Both the position numbers and the translations under genes were made by a program. 64,000 nucleotides of DNA, taken from contig ONCP01000002.1 of assembly GCA_900316385.1 (NCBI GenBank), positions 78,277 through 142,276 of the forward strand, given 5' to 3'. Source of the stretch: an uncultured Eubacteriales bacterium. GTDB taxonomy: Bacteria > Bacillota > Clostridia > Oscillospirales > Acutalibacteraceae. The first letter of the stretch is position 1. Each line of letters opens with the position of its first letter. The notes under the pieces were generated by a model. The model did no database searches. It was not told the DNA's origin and worked only from the letters and a program-made list of their open reading frames with translations. Below, one piece after another: positions 42,813 through 51,153 of the stretch.

Positions 42813-43703
42813 TCACGTTGCAGTATTCTCTTTGATATAATTCATAAACTTCTTTGCCATCGGGCTGAGCCTGTCATAATCCTTGAAGATAAAGGCAATG
42901 CAGTAGGTCAGCGTATCATCATCGAATGGTATCATACGGATATTTTTGAAAAGCATTTTTGCGCTTTCATCGGGCGGAGAGATAAATATGCCCTTGCCCT
43001 TGTTGACGAGATTGAAAATCTGATTGATGTCGGATGATTCAAAAACCTATTTTGGTTGAAATCCGTGTTTCTTTGTGTATTCATCAATCGTTTTATGATA
43101 GTGGGAACGACTTTCAAACATAATGAAGTTTTTGTCCCGTAACTGACCGAAGTTAACAACGTCTTGTTGTGCCAGAGGATCATCCTTATGAACGCAGAGC
43201 ATAACCGGTAAGGTTTTGATCGGCAAGTGCTTGAATCGCATCCCGTGACGGTTTTCGGGGATCGCTATCAATCCGAAATGCTTGGAATCTTCCTTGACAT
43301 AATTATCTGCGTCAAAACCGGACATCTCTTTACGCTCCAACGTGATGCTCGGATAACGCTCTTCAAATTCAAACAGCAGATCGGTATCGAGAACACGGAA
43401 GATCGAGGGAACACAGGCAAATGAAAGCGTCTGCTTGTGACCGGATAAAGCGGTGAACATTTCCTCCTCGGTGTTGCGGTATTGCTCAACAATCGGAAAG
43501 AATTTATCATACAGCGCTTTGCCGCTTTTTGTAAGGATACTACCTGTAACGGTGCGCTCAAATAACTTACAATCAAGCTCCGCTTCTAAATTTTGTATAC
43601 AGCGGCTGAGCGCCTGCTGAGAGATAAACAGGGCTTCGGCAGCTTTGGAAATACTTTTGTGGTTTGCCGTTTCGATGAAATATTCAATGTGCTTGAACTC
43701 CAT
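42813..43703 (-). pseudogene. LysR-family regulator interrupted by an in-frame TAG
   Basis: The N-terminal helix-turn-helix (HIEYFIETANHKSISKAAEA) and most of the effector domain are intact. An amber stop (43047-43049) follows TKKHGFQPK, but the same frame continues for 78 codons (VFESSDINQIFNLVNKGKGI and on to KKFMNYIKENTAT) to a TGA. Including the missing codon the length (296) fits the LysR family. This is a nonsense mutation or, less likely, a sequencing error. ATG has GAGGTGG upstream. Confidence 0.85.
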
Positions 43704-43809
43704 ATGACCACCTCGCACAAATAATTATATCACAATTTCAAATTGTATCAATACTTTTTCAAAAAGTTATGCTATAATGCTATAATGAAGAAAAGAGGAC
43801 GTGAGCTAA

Positions 43810-44580
43810 ATGATTACATCAGATTATTTAATCAATTATCTGCTCTCCGAACGAGGAGAAACGACAGAGATTTCTAATGATGAATACAGTCAAAAGCGGC
43901 TGCTCCGCTCGCTGTTCAATATCCGTATGCCGAAGGAAGTCAGCGAGGAATTTCTGCAAATCCAAGACGAATATTTGCAGAAGGAAAACAGGCGCAAGGG
44001 TATTACGGATATAGCCAATCTACAGCCTGTTCAAAATGACATTTATCTTTGGCAGGGCGATATTACCTCACTGAAATGCGGCGCTATAGTCAACGCCGCC
44101 AACTCGCAAATGCTCGGTTGTTTTCAGCCCTGTCACGGCTGTATCGACAACGCGATCCATACCTTTGCGGGAATCCAGCTCAGACGTGATTGCAACGAGA
44201 TAATGCAAAAGCAAGGGTACAACGAGCCGACAGGACAGGCGAAGATCACGCCTGCCTATAATCTGCCGTGCAAGTACGTCATCCACACCGTCGGACCGAT
44301 CGTGCAAAGGTACTTAACCGAAAAAGATTGCGAACTGCTGAAAAGTTGTTACCTGTCTTGCCTAAAGATAGCAGAAGAAAACGGCGTGAAAAGCATCGCC
44401 TTCTGCTGTATCAGCACGGGCGTGTTCGGCTTTCCGCAGAGAGAAGCGGCAAAAATTGCCGTCGATACAGTCAAGAAATATAAAGTGGCAACCGGCAGTA
44501 AGATGAAAGTGATCTTCAATGTGTTCAAAGATGAAGATTTGCAAATCTATCAAGAGCTTATGCCAAAAATAAATTCTTAA
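43810..44580 (+). CDS. Zinc-type macrodomain protein (ADP-ribosyl hydrolase)
   Basis: A 256-residue protein with a helical N-terminal region (1-75) and a macrodomain. DIYLWQGDITSLKCGAIVNAA is the ADP-ribose binding start. GCFQPCHGCIDNAIHTFAG supplies the Cys and His ligands typical of Zn-macro proteins, and CISTGVFGFPQREAAKIA is the second loop. Such enzymes remove ADP-ribose from proteins, in several bacteria together with a SirTM sirtuin and a lipoylated carrier; neither partner gene is present here. RBS GAGGACGTGAG. Confidence 0.9.
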   Translation: MITSDYLINYLLSERGETTEISNDEYSQKRLLRSLFNIRMPKEVSEEFLQIQDEYLQKENRRKGITDIANLQPVQNDIYLWQGDITSLKCGAIVNAANSQMLGCFQPCHGCIDNAIHTFAGIQLRRDCNEIMQKQGYNEPTGQAKITPAYNLPCKYVIHTVGPIVQRYLTEKDCELLKSCYLSCLKIAEENGVKSIAFCCISTGVFGFPQREAAKIAVDTVKKYKVATGSKMKVIFNVFKDEDLQIYQELMPKINS

Positions 44581-44597
44581 CTGCACAGAAACAGAAA

Positions 44598-44634
44598 CAC
44601 CTCCGAGCCATTATGGTTCAGAGGTGCTTTTGAT
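44598..44634 (+). terminator. Terminator after the macrodomain gene
   Basis: CACCTCCGAGCCAT pairs with ATGGTTCAGAGGTG (two mismatches), then CTTTT. Confidence 0.75.
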
Positions 44635-44705
44635 TTTCTTGAACAAACTCGCGGAATAAACGAATGATAAACCTTTTTCGTTCGTCCGCTCGTTTAGACG
44701 TTGGA

Positions 44706-45086
44706 TTACGCCTGTTCCTGTTTCTTTTTATAATCCTCCAGCGCCGCCTGAATCGCTTCCTCGGCGAGTACCGAGCAGTGCATTTTGTAGGCGGGCAAGC
44801 CATCCAATGCCTCGGCAACCGCTTTATTGGTGAGCTGCATGGCGTCCTCCACGCGCTGACCCTTGATAAGCTCCGTCGCCATCGAGCTGGACGCTATCGC
44901 GCTGGCGCAGCCGAAGGTTTCAAACTTTACATCGGTGATGATATCGTCGTCGATCTTCAAATACATTTTCATAATATCGCCGCATTTTGCGTTGCCGACC
45001 TCACCTACGCCGTCCGCGTCCTCGATAACGCCCAAATTGCGGGGCTGTAAAAAGTGCTCCATTACTTTATCGCTGTATAATGCCAT
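44706..45086 (-). CDS. iscU: Fe-S cluster scaffold protein IscU/NifU-type
   Basis: A 126-residue scaffold on which [2Fe-2S]/[4Fe-4S] clusters are assembled. LYSDKVMEHFLQPRNLG is the start signature. The three cluster cysteines are in NAKCGDIMK, FETFGCASAIASSS and AYKMHCSVLAEEAI, with the Asp next to the first Cys. It is 13 bases downstream of iscS, in one operon. Confidence 0.95.
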   Translation of the reverse strand: MALYSDKVMEHFLQPRNLGVIEDADGVGEVGNAKCGDIMKMYLKIDDDIITDVKFETFGCASAIASSSMATELIKGQRVEDAMQLTNKAVAEALDGLPAYKMHCSVLAEEAIQAALEDYKKKQEQA

Positions 45087-45099
45087 GGTAAAAATCCTC

Positions 45100-46290
45100 C
45101 TATTTCAAGATAAATTCCTTTTTGCCTTCCGTCAGGTCGCGCCAAACGGGGGAGAAGCTCCTGAGATGCGCGACTACCTGCTTGACGGATTCGATTATAT
45201 AGTCCGCTTCTTCTTTGGTGATATTCTCGCCGATACTAAGCCTGAGCGAACCGTGCGCCACGTCGTGTATCCTGCCTATCGCAAGCAGTACATGACTCGG
45301 GTCGAGCGCTCCCGAGGTGCAGGCGCTGCCCGAGGAAGCGGAAATACCCTTTTGGTCAAGCAGGAGCAAAATTCCCTCGCCCTCGATTCCCTCAAAGCTG
45401 AAATTGACGTTGCCGGGGAGCCTTTGGGATGCGTCGCCGTTGAGCGCGCTGTGCGGTATCTCGGACAAGCCTTTGATAATATAGTCGCGGATCGCCGATA
45501 TATGCGCGTTGTTTTGTTCCATGCTTGTGTCGGCTTCCTTCAGCGCGGCTGCCATCGCCATAATGCCGGGAAGATTCTCCGTTCCGGCGCGTTTGCCGCG
45601 CTCCTGTGCGCCGCCCTCAATCAGGTTTTGCAGGACAATTCCCTTGCGCGCGTACAAAAAGCCCACGCCCTTGGGACCGTGGAATTTATGCGCCGATGCC
45701 GAGAGCATGTCGATATGCTGCGCCTTGACGTCAATCGGCAGATGACCGACCGCCTGAACCGCGTCGGTGTGGAACAGCACGCCGTGCTTCCGGCAAACCT
45801 CGCCGATCTCGGCGATTGGCTGGATGGTGCCGATCTCGTTGTTAGCGGTCATGATCGTGACGAGGCAGGTGTCCTCGCGGATGGCGGCTTCCAATTCCTC
45901 CAGACTGACGATCCCGTTTTCATGAACGGGCAGGAGCGTGATCTCAAAGCCGTTTTTTTCCAGCTTGTTCAGCGTGTGAAGGATCGCGTGGTGTTCAAAA
46001 GCGCTCGAGATTATATGCTTTTTGCCCTGTTTCTTGCCGTTCAGCGCGGCGGTGAGCAGCGCCTGATTATCCGCTTCGCTGCCGCCCGAGGTAAAGATGA
46101 TCTCCCTTGGGCTCGCGTTGATCACGGCGGCGATTTCTTCGCGCGCTTCCTCCAGCTTTTCCTTTGCCTTCTGACCGATGGTGTACAGGCTTGACGGATT
46201 GCCCCACCAATTGCGCATACCTTCTGTCATCGCTTCGATAGCCGCCTCGCTCATTTTGGTGGTGGCGGCGTTGTCCGCGTATATTTGCAT
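45100..46290 (-). CDS. iscS: Cysteine desulfurase
   Basis: A 396-residue class V PLP enzyme that mobilises sulfur from cysteine for IscU. MQIYADNAATTKMSEAAIEAM is the start, DAVQAVGHLPIDVKAQHIDM leads to SASAHKFHGPKG with the PLP lysine, and SASSGSACTSGALDPSHVL holds the catalytic Cys in the mobile loop. The ATG with GGAGTTGACATC upstream is used; the frame is open further up through the promoter. Divergent from an IscR-like gene. Confidence 0.95.
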   Translation of the reverse strand: MQIYADNAATTKMSEAAIEAMTEGMRNWWGNPSSLYTIGQKAKEKLEEAREEIAAVINASPREIIFTSGGSEADNQALLTAALNGKKQGKKHIISSAFEHHAILHTLNKLEKNGFEITLLPVHENGIVSLEELEAAIREDTCLVTIMTANNEIGTIQPIAEIGEVCRKHGVLFHTDAVQAVGHLPIDVKAQHIDMLSASAHKFHGPKGVGFLYARKGIVLQNLIEGGAQERGKRAGTENLPGIMAMAAALKEADTSMEQNNAHISAIRDYIIKGLSEIPHSALNGDASQRLPGNVNFSFEGIEGEGILLLLDQKGISASSGSACTSGALDPSHVLLAIGRIHDVAHGSLRLSIGENITKEEADYIIESVKQVVAHLRSFSPVWRDLTEGKKEFILK

Positions 46291-46353
46291 GATGTCAACT
46301 CCTTGGGTTCTGTAATCAGCCATCGCTCGGTAAATCGAGCGGGCAGCATAATT

Positions 46354-46387
46354 ATTATAACCATATTCGCCTACTGTGTCAATAGGC
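46354..46387 (-). promoter_or_regulatory. iscSU promoter with Rrf2-type operator
   Basis: On the minus strand TTGACA, 17 bases, TATAAT. The -35 is embedded in a near-palindrome, GCCTATTGACACAGTAGGC (46369-46387), which shares the core CTATTGACAYAGTAGG with the gshA promoter and is related to sites before metY and rrf2. Confidence 0.75.
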
Positions 46388-46398
46388 AAATAAAAAAT

Positions 46399-46428
46399 TT
46401 GATTTTTCCATTAATCCTATGTTATAAT
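46399..46428 (+). promoter_or_regulatory. Promoter of the iscR-like gene
   Basis: TTGATT, 18 bases, TATAAT, with CCTATGTTATAATAGG as a short inverted repeat over the -10. The leader that follows is over 100 bases long and contains the repeated element at 46456. Confidence 0.6.
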
Positions 46429-46455
46429 AGGGCAAAAGGTGCCGGTGGGCACTTT

Positions 46456-46508
46456 CTGCGCCTTTGGAACACTTTTTTTACGAACCTTCATCAACGGCGC
46501 GCCGAAAA
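46456..46508 (+). repeat. Copy 1 of the CTGCGCCTTTGGAA / CAACGGCGCG element
   Basis: CTGCGCCTTTGGAA, a 13-base variable part, then AACCTTCATCAACGGCGCG. GCGCC and GGCGC can pair to close a hairpin. The same two blocks occur at 50985. Confidence 0.7.
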
Positions 46509-46546
46509 GTTTGATGATTTGATTACTTGTGGAGGAGTGAAAAACT

Positions 46547-46942
46547 ATGATTTCATCTAAAGGACGTTACGCGCTGAGGGTGATGATCGACCTCGCACGG
46601 CAGAACAGCGACGGCTATGTGCCGCTCAAGGAGATCGCCGAGCGGCAGGGAATCTCCAAAAAATATCTGGAGATCATCGCCAAGGAGCTTGTCAATGCGA
46701 AGCTTCTCAAAGGAGTAAGCGGCAAGGGCGGCGGATACAAGCTGAGCCGCAAGCCTGAGGAATACCCTGTCGGCGAGATTCTGGATGTGATGGAAAACTC
46801 GATGGCGGTCGTGTCCTGCCTTGAAAACGGCGCGGAGGTGTGCCCCAGAGCCGCAGAGTGCGACACCCTTCCGATGTGGTCGGAGCTGAATCAGCTTATC
46901 CATGATTTCCTCTATTCCAAAAAGTTATCGGATCTTTTGTAA
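46547..46942 (+). CDS. iscR: Rrf2-family regulator, IscR-like
   Basis: A 131-residue Rrf2 protein. MISSKGRYALRVMIDLARQN and KEIAERQGISKKYLEIIAKEL form the winged helix-turn-helix. SCLENGAEVCPRAAEC has the three cysteines that ligate a [2Fe-2S] cluster in IscR. It is divergent from iscSU, so it is the natural candidate to control that operon. RBS TGGAGGAG. Confidence 0.88.
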   Translation: MISSKGRYALRVMIDLARQNSDGYVPLKEIAERQGISKKYLEIIAKELVNAKLLKGVSGKGGGYKLSRKPEEYPVGEILDVMENSMAVVSCLENGAEVCPRAAECDTLPMWSELNQLIHDFLYSKKLSDLL

Positions 46943-46950
46943 CACCAATA

Positions 46951-46992
46951 AAGCCCTCTTTCCCGTTTTGCCGCGAGAAAGAGGGCTTTGTG
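46951..46992. terminator. Bidirectional terminator between iscR and cysK
   Basis: AAAGCCCTCTTTC pairs perfectly with GAAAGAGGGCTTT around a 13-base loop. Confidence 0.85.
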
Positions 46993-47001
46993 ATTTATTA
47001 A

Positions 47002-47934
47002 TCAGTCCGCAAATAGAGGCGTTGAAAGATAGCGGTCGCCTGTGTCGGGGAGGATGACGACAATGGTCTTGCCTTTGTTTTCCGGACGCTTGGCAAGCTC
47101 AATCGCCGCGAATGTAGCCGCGCCCGAGGAAATGCCGACCAATACGCCTTCGCTTCTGCCAATCAGCTTGCCGGTCGCAAAGGCGTCCTCGTTGGAAACG
47201 GGAATGATCTCGTCGTAAATATCGGTGTTGAGCACGTCGGGAACGAAGCCTGCGCCGATACCCTGAATTTTATGCGCACCTGCGACGCCCTTGGAAAGAA
47301 CGGGAGATGTCTCCGGCTCAACAGCGACAACCTTTACATCGGGCTTCTGTGATTTCAGATATTCGCCCGTGCCGGTCACGGTACCGCCGGTGCCGACGCC
47401 TGCTACAAGGAAATCCACCTCGCCGTCGGTGTCCTCCCAAATTTCGGGACCTGTCGTCGCCCTGTGAACGGCGGGGTTCGCGGGATTGACGAACTGACCG
47501 GGAATAAAGCTGTTCTCGATTTCCTTTGAAAGCTCCTCAGCTTTGGCGATAGCGCCCTTCATACCCTTGGTGCCGTCGGTGAGCACAAGCTCCGCGCCGT
47601 ATGCCTTCATCAGCTGGCGGCGCTCAACGCTCATCGTCTCGGGCATTGTGATTATCAGTCTGTAACCCTTTGCCGCCGCTACGGAAGCGAGTCCGATTCC
47701 CGTGTTGCCCGAGGTCGGTTCGATCAAAACGCTGCCGGGCTTGATAAGACCCTTGCTTTCCGCATCCTCGATCATCGCTTTTGCGATCCTGTCCTTAACG
47801 CTGCCGGCGGGGTTGAAGTATTCGAGTTTTGCGACGATTTTCGCCTGCAAGCCGAGTTCCTTCTCGATGTGTGTCAATTCAAGCAAAGGGGTTTTGCCGA
47901 TCAATTGGTCTGCTGTCTGATAAATTTTACTCAT
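47002..47934 (-). CDS. cysK: Cysteine synthase (O-acetylserine sulfhydrylase)
   Basis: A 310-residue PLP enzyme making cysteine from O-acetylserine and sulfide. [19 protein letters not shown] contains the PLP lysine, [19 protein letters not shown] is the substrate loop and [18 protein letters not shown] binds the PLP phosphate. Divergent from the second Rrf2 gene; the two promoters are interleaved. RBS TAGGAGG. Confidence 0.96.
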   Translation of the reverse strand: MSKIYQTADQLIGKTPLLELTHIEKELGLQAKIVAKLEYFNPAGSVKDRIAKAMIEDAESKGLIKPGSVLIEPTSGNTGIGLASVAAAKGYRLIITMPETMSVERRQLMKAYGAELVLTDGTKGMKGAIAKAEELSKEIENSFIPGQFVNPANPAVHRATTGPEIWEDTDGEVDFLVAGVGTGGTVTGTGEYLKSQKPDVKVVAVEPETSPVLSKGVAGAHKIQGIGAGFVPDVLNTDIYDEIIPVSNEDAFATGKLIGRSEGVLVGISSGAATFAAIELAKRPENKGKTIVVILPDTGDRYLSTPLFAD

Positions 47935-47991
47935 AATGATTGCCTCCTAAAATTATAACCTACAAAAGAAGTATGTTAGTGGAATGGCTAT

Positions 47992-48020
47992 ATCATACTC
48001 CTCTTTTTTGAATTTGTCAA
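47992..48020 (-). promoter_or_regulatory. cysK promoter
   Basis: On the minus strand TTGACA, 17 bases, TATGAT. The -35 lies in CTATTGACAAATT, which shares a half site with the iscS and gshA operators. A second weaker half site, ACTAACATACTTC, is in the leader. Confidence 0.65.
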
Positions 48021-48040
48021 TAGAAAAATTGAAAAAAGTC

Positions 48041-48069
48041 TTGAAAACATATCAACATACTGTTATAAT
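48041..48069 (+). promoter_or_regulatory. rrf2 promoter with operator in the spacer
   Basis: TTGAAA, 17 bases, TATAAT. The spacer is largely CATATCAACATACTG, a variant of the CTATYRACATAGTA motif, which suggests autoregulation. Confidence 0.7.
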
Positions 48070-48090
48070 GGGGAAACGGAGGCGATAAGG

Positions 48091-48516
48091 ATGTTGATTT
48101 CAACAAAAGGACGTTACGCGCTTCGCGTCCTGATCGATATGGCGGAGCACAGCGGAAACGAATATATCAAGCTTAAGGATATTGCTGAGCGGCAGGAGAT
48201 TTCCGAAAAGTATTTGGAGAGCATTGTCAAGCAGCTTGTCCTGAATAAAATCGTGACCGGCTTACGCGGTAAGGGTGGCGGCTACAAATTAGCAAAAGCA
48301 CCTGATGAAATCATTGTCGGCGAGGTGCTGCGTTTTATGGAGGGCAGTCTTGCGCCTGTTGCTTGTTTAGAGGACGCGCCCTGTCCGCGTGCTGCCGAGT
48401 GCCGAACGCTTGAGTTTTGGCGCGGTCTTGATGAAACGATCCGCCGTTACACCGACAGCTTTACCGTTGCGGATCTAACACGCACGGATAATGCGGGCTT
48501 TGATTACATAATTTAG
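48091..48516 (+). CDS. Rrf2-family regulator (CymR/IscR-like)
   Basis: A 141-residue Rrf2 protein. STKGRYALRVLIDMAEHSGN and KDIAERQEISEKYLESIVKQL form the DNA-binding domain; ACLEDAPCPRAAEC again has three Cys in the IscR-type spacing region, a little shorter than in the other copy. Divergent from cysK and 11 bases upstream of a LysR gene. By position and operator it may be the cysteine-metabolism repressor (CymR-like role). RBS GGAGG at eight bases. Confidence 0.88.
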   Translation: MLISTKGRYALRVLIDMAEHSGNEYIKLKDIAERQEISEKYLESIVKQLVLNKIVTGLRGKGGGYKLAKAPDEIIVGEVLRFMEGSLAPVACLEDAPCPRAAECRTLEFWRGLDETIRRYTDSFTVADLTRTDNAGFDYII

Positions 48517-48527
48517 GATGATTTGAG

Positions 48528-49463
48528 ATGACGATTCAACAACTGAGATATGTCATTGTTATTTGCGAGGAAGGCTCGTTTAACAAGGCTTCGGAGCAGC
48601 TATATATCGCACAGCCGTCTTTGACAAGCGCCGTACAGGAGCTTGAAAAGGAGCTCGGTATCACGATTTTTAACCGCGGCGGCAGAGGCGTCACGCCGAC
48701 AAACGACGGCTTGGAGTTCATTCGCTATGCGCGCGAGGTGCTGTCGCAGTATGATAATCTGCTTGAAAAATACGGCAAAAACGGAAATCTGAAAAAGAAG
48801 TTCGGCATCTCCACCCAGCACTATTCCTTTGCTGTCAAAAGCTTTGTGGAAATGGTGAAGCACTTTGGCACGGACGAGTATGAGTTCGCTATCCGTGAAA
48901 CCCGTACACGTGATGTTATCGATGACGTGGCTTCCTGCAAGAGCGAGATCGGTATATTATATCTCAACGATTTCAATCGAAAACCGCTTGAAAAGCTGCT
49001 GAAATCAAACGGCTTGGTTTTCACGCCGCTGACGGAGTGCAATGCCTATGTATATTTATGGAAGGGTCATCCGCTCGCACAGAAGAAAAAGATCCGCTTT
49101 GAGGATTTGAAGGATTATCCCTGTCTTTCATTTGAGCAGGGCGACAAGGGCTCTTTTTATTACGCCGAGGAGATACTGAGCACGAGCGAGTACCCCAAGA
49201 CGATACGTGCGACCGACAGAGCGACCATGCTCAACCTGATGATCGGGCTGAACGGCTATACCCTCTGCTCCGGCGTTATCAGCGAGGAGCTTAACGGCTC
49301 GGATTATCTTGCCGTGCCGTTCACACCCGATGAAGATACTGTTGCCGATAAAATGCTCATCGGCTACATTTCAAAGAAAAATCTGCTCCTTAGTCATATC
49401 GCGCAACTGTATGTCAAGGAGCTCGAACAGTATTTGTGTAGTTATCAGGAATCCCATAAATAG
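48528..49463 (+). CDS. LysR-family transcriptional regulator
   Basis: A 311-residue LysR protein. The N-terminal helix-turn-helix is EEGSFNKASEQLYIAQPSLTSAVQELEKEL; the effector domain follows (KKFGISTQHYSFAVKSFVEM). It is 11 bases after the rrf2 gene and so probably cotranscribed with it. Given cysK and metY on either side, it may be a sulfur regulator of CysB/CysR kind that senses O-acetylserine or a related metabolite (inference). Confidence 0.9.
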   Translation: MTIQQLRYVIVICEEGSFNKASEQLYIAQPSLTSAVQELEKELGITIFNRGGRGVTPTNDGLEFIRYAREVLSQYDNLLEKYGKNGNLKKKFGISTQHYSFAVKSFVEMVKHFGTDEYEFAIRETRTRDVIDDVASCKSEIGILYLNDFNRKPLEKLLKSNGLVFTPLTECNAYVYLWKGHPLAQKKKIRFEDLKDYPCLSFEQGDKGSFYYAEEILSTSEYPKTIRATDRATMLNLMIGLNGYTLCSGVISEELNGSDYLAVPFTPDEDTVADKMLIGYISKKNLLLSHIAQLYVKELEQYLCSYQESHK

Positions 49464-49468
49464 TATTA

Positions 49469-49496
49469 AGCCCGTTCGTCAGGAATGGGCTTTAGT
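49469..49496 (+). terminator. Terminator after the LysR gene
   Basis: AAGCCCGTTC / GAATGGGCTT (one G-T pair) with a five-base loop, then TAGTT. Confidence 0.6.
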
Positions 49497-49534
49497 TATA
49501 GATTGAATCTATAGCCGGGTATATATTTTGCATA

Positions 49535-49565
49535 TTGGACAAAACCTATCAACATAGTATATAAT
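49535..49565 (+). promoter_or_regulatory. metY promoter with operator in the spacer
   Basis: TTGGAC, 19-base spacer, TATAAT (18 with TGGACA as -35). CCTATCAACATAGTA occupies the spacer. The 130-base leader up to metY was examined for S-box or T-box hallmarks; none was found. Confidence 0.7.
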
Positions 49566-49699
49566 TGAGCCAGTGAAAGAAAAGGAGACGAAAGTCAAGA
49601 CGATGCTTTTGAAAAAACTATCTATGCGAATGTGCAGCTGATCACATTCACGGTTCATCATATTTTATAAAATTTGTTTTTGAGAAAGAGGTATTAACT

Positions 49700-50980
49700 A
49701 TGTCAGAATATAGATTTGAAACAAAACAGCTTCACGTAGGACAGGAACAGGCAGACCCCGCAAGCGACGCTCGCGCGGTGCCGATTTACGCAACCACATC
49801 ATACGTATTCCACAACGCCCAGCATGCCGCCGACCGTTTCGGTCTTGCTGACGCAGGCAACATCTATGGCAGACTTACCAACTCCACGCAGGGAGTGTTT
49901 GAGGATAGGATCGCGGCTCTCGAGGGCGGCGTAGCAGGCTTAGCGTTAGCTTCCGGTGCGGCGGCGATCACTTACACGATCCAGGCTCTCGCAACTCAGG
50001 GTGAGCACATCGTCGCACAAAAGACCATTTACGGCGGCTCCGCCAACCTGCTGGCGCATACCTTACCGCTTTACGGCATTGACACCACCTTCGTTGACAT
50101 TCACAACCTCGATGAGGTCAAGGCGGCGATTCAGCCCAACACCAAGGCTATCTACATCGAGACTCTCGGCAACCCCAACAGCGATATCCCCGACATTGAC
50201 ACGCTCGCCGAGATCGCTCACGCACACGGACTTCCGCTCGTTATTGACAACACTTTCGGCACTCCGTATCTTATCAGACCGATCGAGCACGGCGCAGACA
50301 TCGTCGTTCACTCAGCGACTAAATTCATCGGCGGTCACGGCACCACCCTCGGCGGCGTGATCGTAGACGGAGGCACCTTCGACTGGGCAGCCTCGGGCAG
50401 ATATCCGTGGATCTCCGAGCCGAACCCCAGCTATCACGGCGTGAAGTTCACCGACGCCGCAGGAAAAGCCGCGTTTGCGGTTTATATCCGCGCCATCCTG
50501 CTCAGAGATACCGGCTCCTGCATTTCTCCCTTCGCCGCTTTCCTGCTCTTGCAGGGCACCGAGACCCTTTCGCTCCGTCTCGAACGCCACGCGGAGAACA
50601 CCAAGAAGGTGCTCGATTATCTCGTAAATCATCCGCTTGTCGAAAAGGTTTATCACCCCTCGCTCGCAGACCATCCCAACCATGAGCTTTATAAAAAGTA
50701 TTTCCCCAACGGCGGCGGTTCGATCTTCACGTTTGATATCAAGGGCGGCAAGGATGAGGCGTTCCGCTTTATCGACGGGCTGACAATCTTCTCGCTGCTT
50801 GCAAATGTCGCGGACGTGAAATCCCTTGTGATCCACCCTGCCACCACGACCCACTCACAGCTCACCGACGAGGAGCTTGACGCGGCAGGAATCCACCAAA
50901 ACACCATCCGCCTCTCCATCGGTACGGAGCACATCGACGACATCATCGCCGATCTGGAAAACGGTTTCGCCGCTGTATAA
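49700..50980 (+). CDS. metY: O-acetylhomoserine (O-acetylserine) sulfhydrylase
   Basis: A 426-residue PLP enzyme of the Cys/Met metabolism family. ETKQLHVGQEQADPASDARAV is the MetY-type start, YGRLTNSTQGVFEDRIAALEGG binds PLP phosphate and VVHSATKFIGGHGTTLGG holds the PLP lysine. The length (over 420 with the insertion around SYHGVKFTDAAGKAAF) favours MetY over MetB or MetC. It makes homocysteine (or cysteine) directly from sulfide. Confidence 0.93.
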   Translation: MSEYRFETKQLHVGQEQADPASDARAVPIYATTSYVFHNAQHAADRFGLADAGNIYGRLTNSTQGVFEDRIAALEGGVAGLALASGAAAITYTIQALATQGEHIVAQKTIYGGSANLLAHTLPLYGIDTTFVDIHNLDEVKAAIQPNTKAIYIETLGNPNSDIPDIDTLAEIAHAHGLPLVIDNTFGTPYLIRPIEHGADIVVHSATKFIGGHGTTLGGVIVDGGTFDWAASGRYPWISEPNPSYHGVKFTDAAGKAAFAVYIRAILLRDTGSCISPFAAFLLLQGTETLSLRLERHAENTKKVLDYLVNHPLVEKVYHPSLADHPNHELYKKYFPNGGGSIFTFDIKGGKDEAFRFIDGLTIFSLLANVADVKSLVIHPATTTHSQLTDEELDAAGIHQNTIRLSIGTEHIDDIIADLENGFAAV

Positions 50981-50984
50981 GCCA

Positions 50985-51041
50985 CTGCGCCTTTGGAATA
51001 GAATAATTAATCGGGAAACCTTCCTGCAACGGCGCGTCAAA
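50985..51041 (+). repeat. Copy 2 of the CTGCGCCTTTGGAA / CAACGGCGCG element
   Basis: CTGCGCCTTTGGAA, then an 18-base variable part, then AACCTTCCTGCAACGGCGCG. It follows the metY stop by four bases and runs into the metY terminator. Confidence 0.7.
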
Positions 51042-51067
51042 ACGCGGGTTTGGAAGGTTTCCTTTTT
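51013..51067 (+). terminator. metY terminator
   Basis: GGAAACCTTCC pairs perfectly with GGAAGGTTTCC, followed by TTTTT; a smaller hairpin CGCGT-CAAA-ACGCG is nested in the loop. Confidence 0.8.
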
Positions 51068-51077
51068 GATGTGTATA

Positions 51078-51129
51078 TTGACAATCAGATTTCAATAATA
51101 TATAATTAACCTACTATGTCAATAGTTAA
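51078..51129 (+). promoter_or_regulatory. gshA operon promoter and operator
   Basis: TTGACA, 17 bases, TATAAT. Immediately after the -10 lies TTAACCTACTATGTCAATAG then TTAA (51106-51129), whose reverse strand gives CTATTGACATAGTAGG, nearly identical to the iscS operator. A protein bound here would cover the transcription start. Confidence 0.78.
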
Positions 51130-51153
51130 TTATCTTTGCTTGGAGGAAAAGCA

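Noticed and set aside
43047..43049. TAG as a pyrrolysine codon in the LysR gene
   Set aside because: LysR proteins do not use pyrrolysine, and no pyl genes are seen; a nonsense mutation is simpler.
44863..46194. 443-codon plus-strand frame over iscU-iscS
   Set aside because: Shadow of the minus-strand iscS/iscU genes; it runs through both genes and their gap.
49566..49699. SAM, T-box or cysteine riboswitch in the metY leader
   Set aside because: No S-box core, specifier stem, T-box sequence or terminator/antiterminator pair was recognised.
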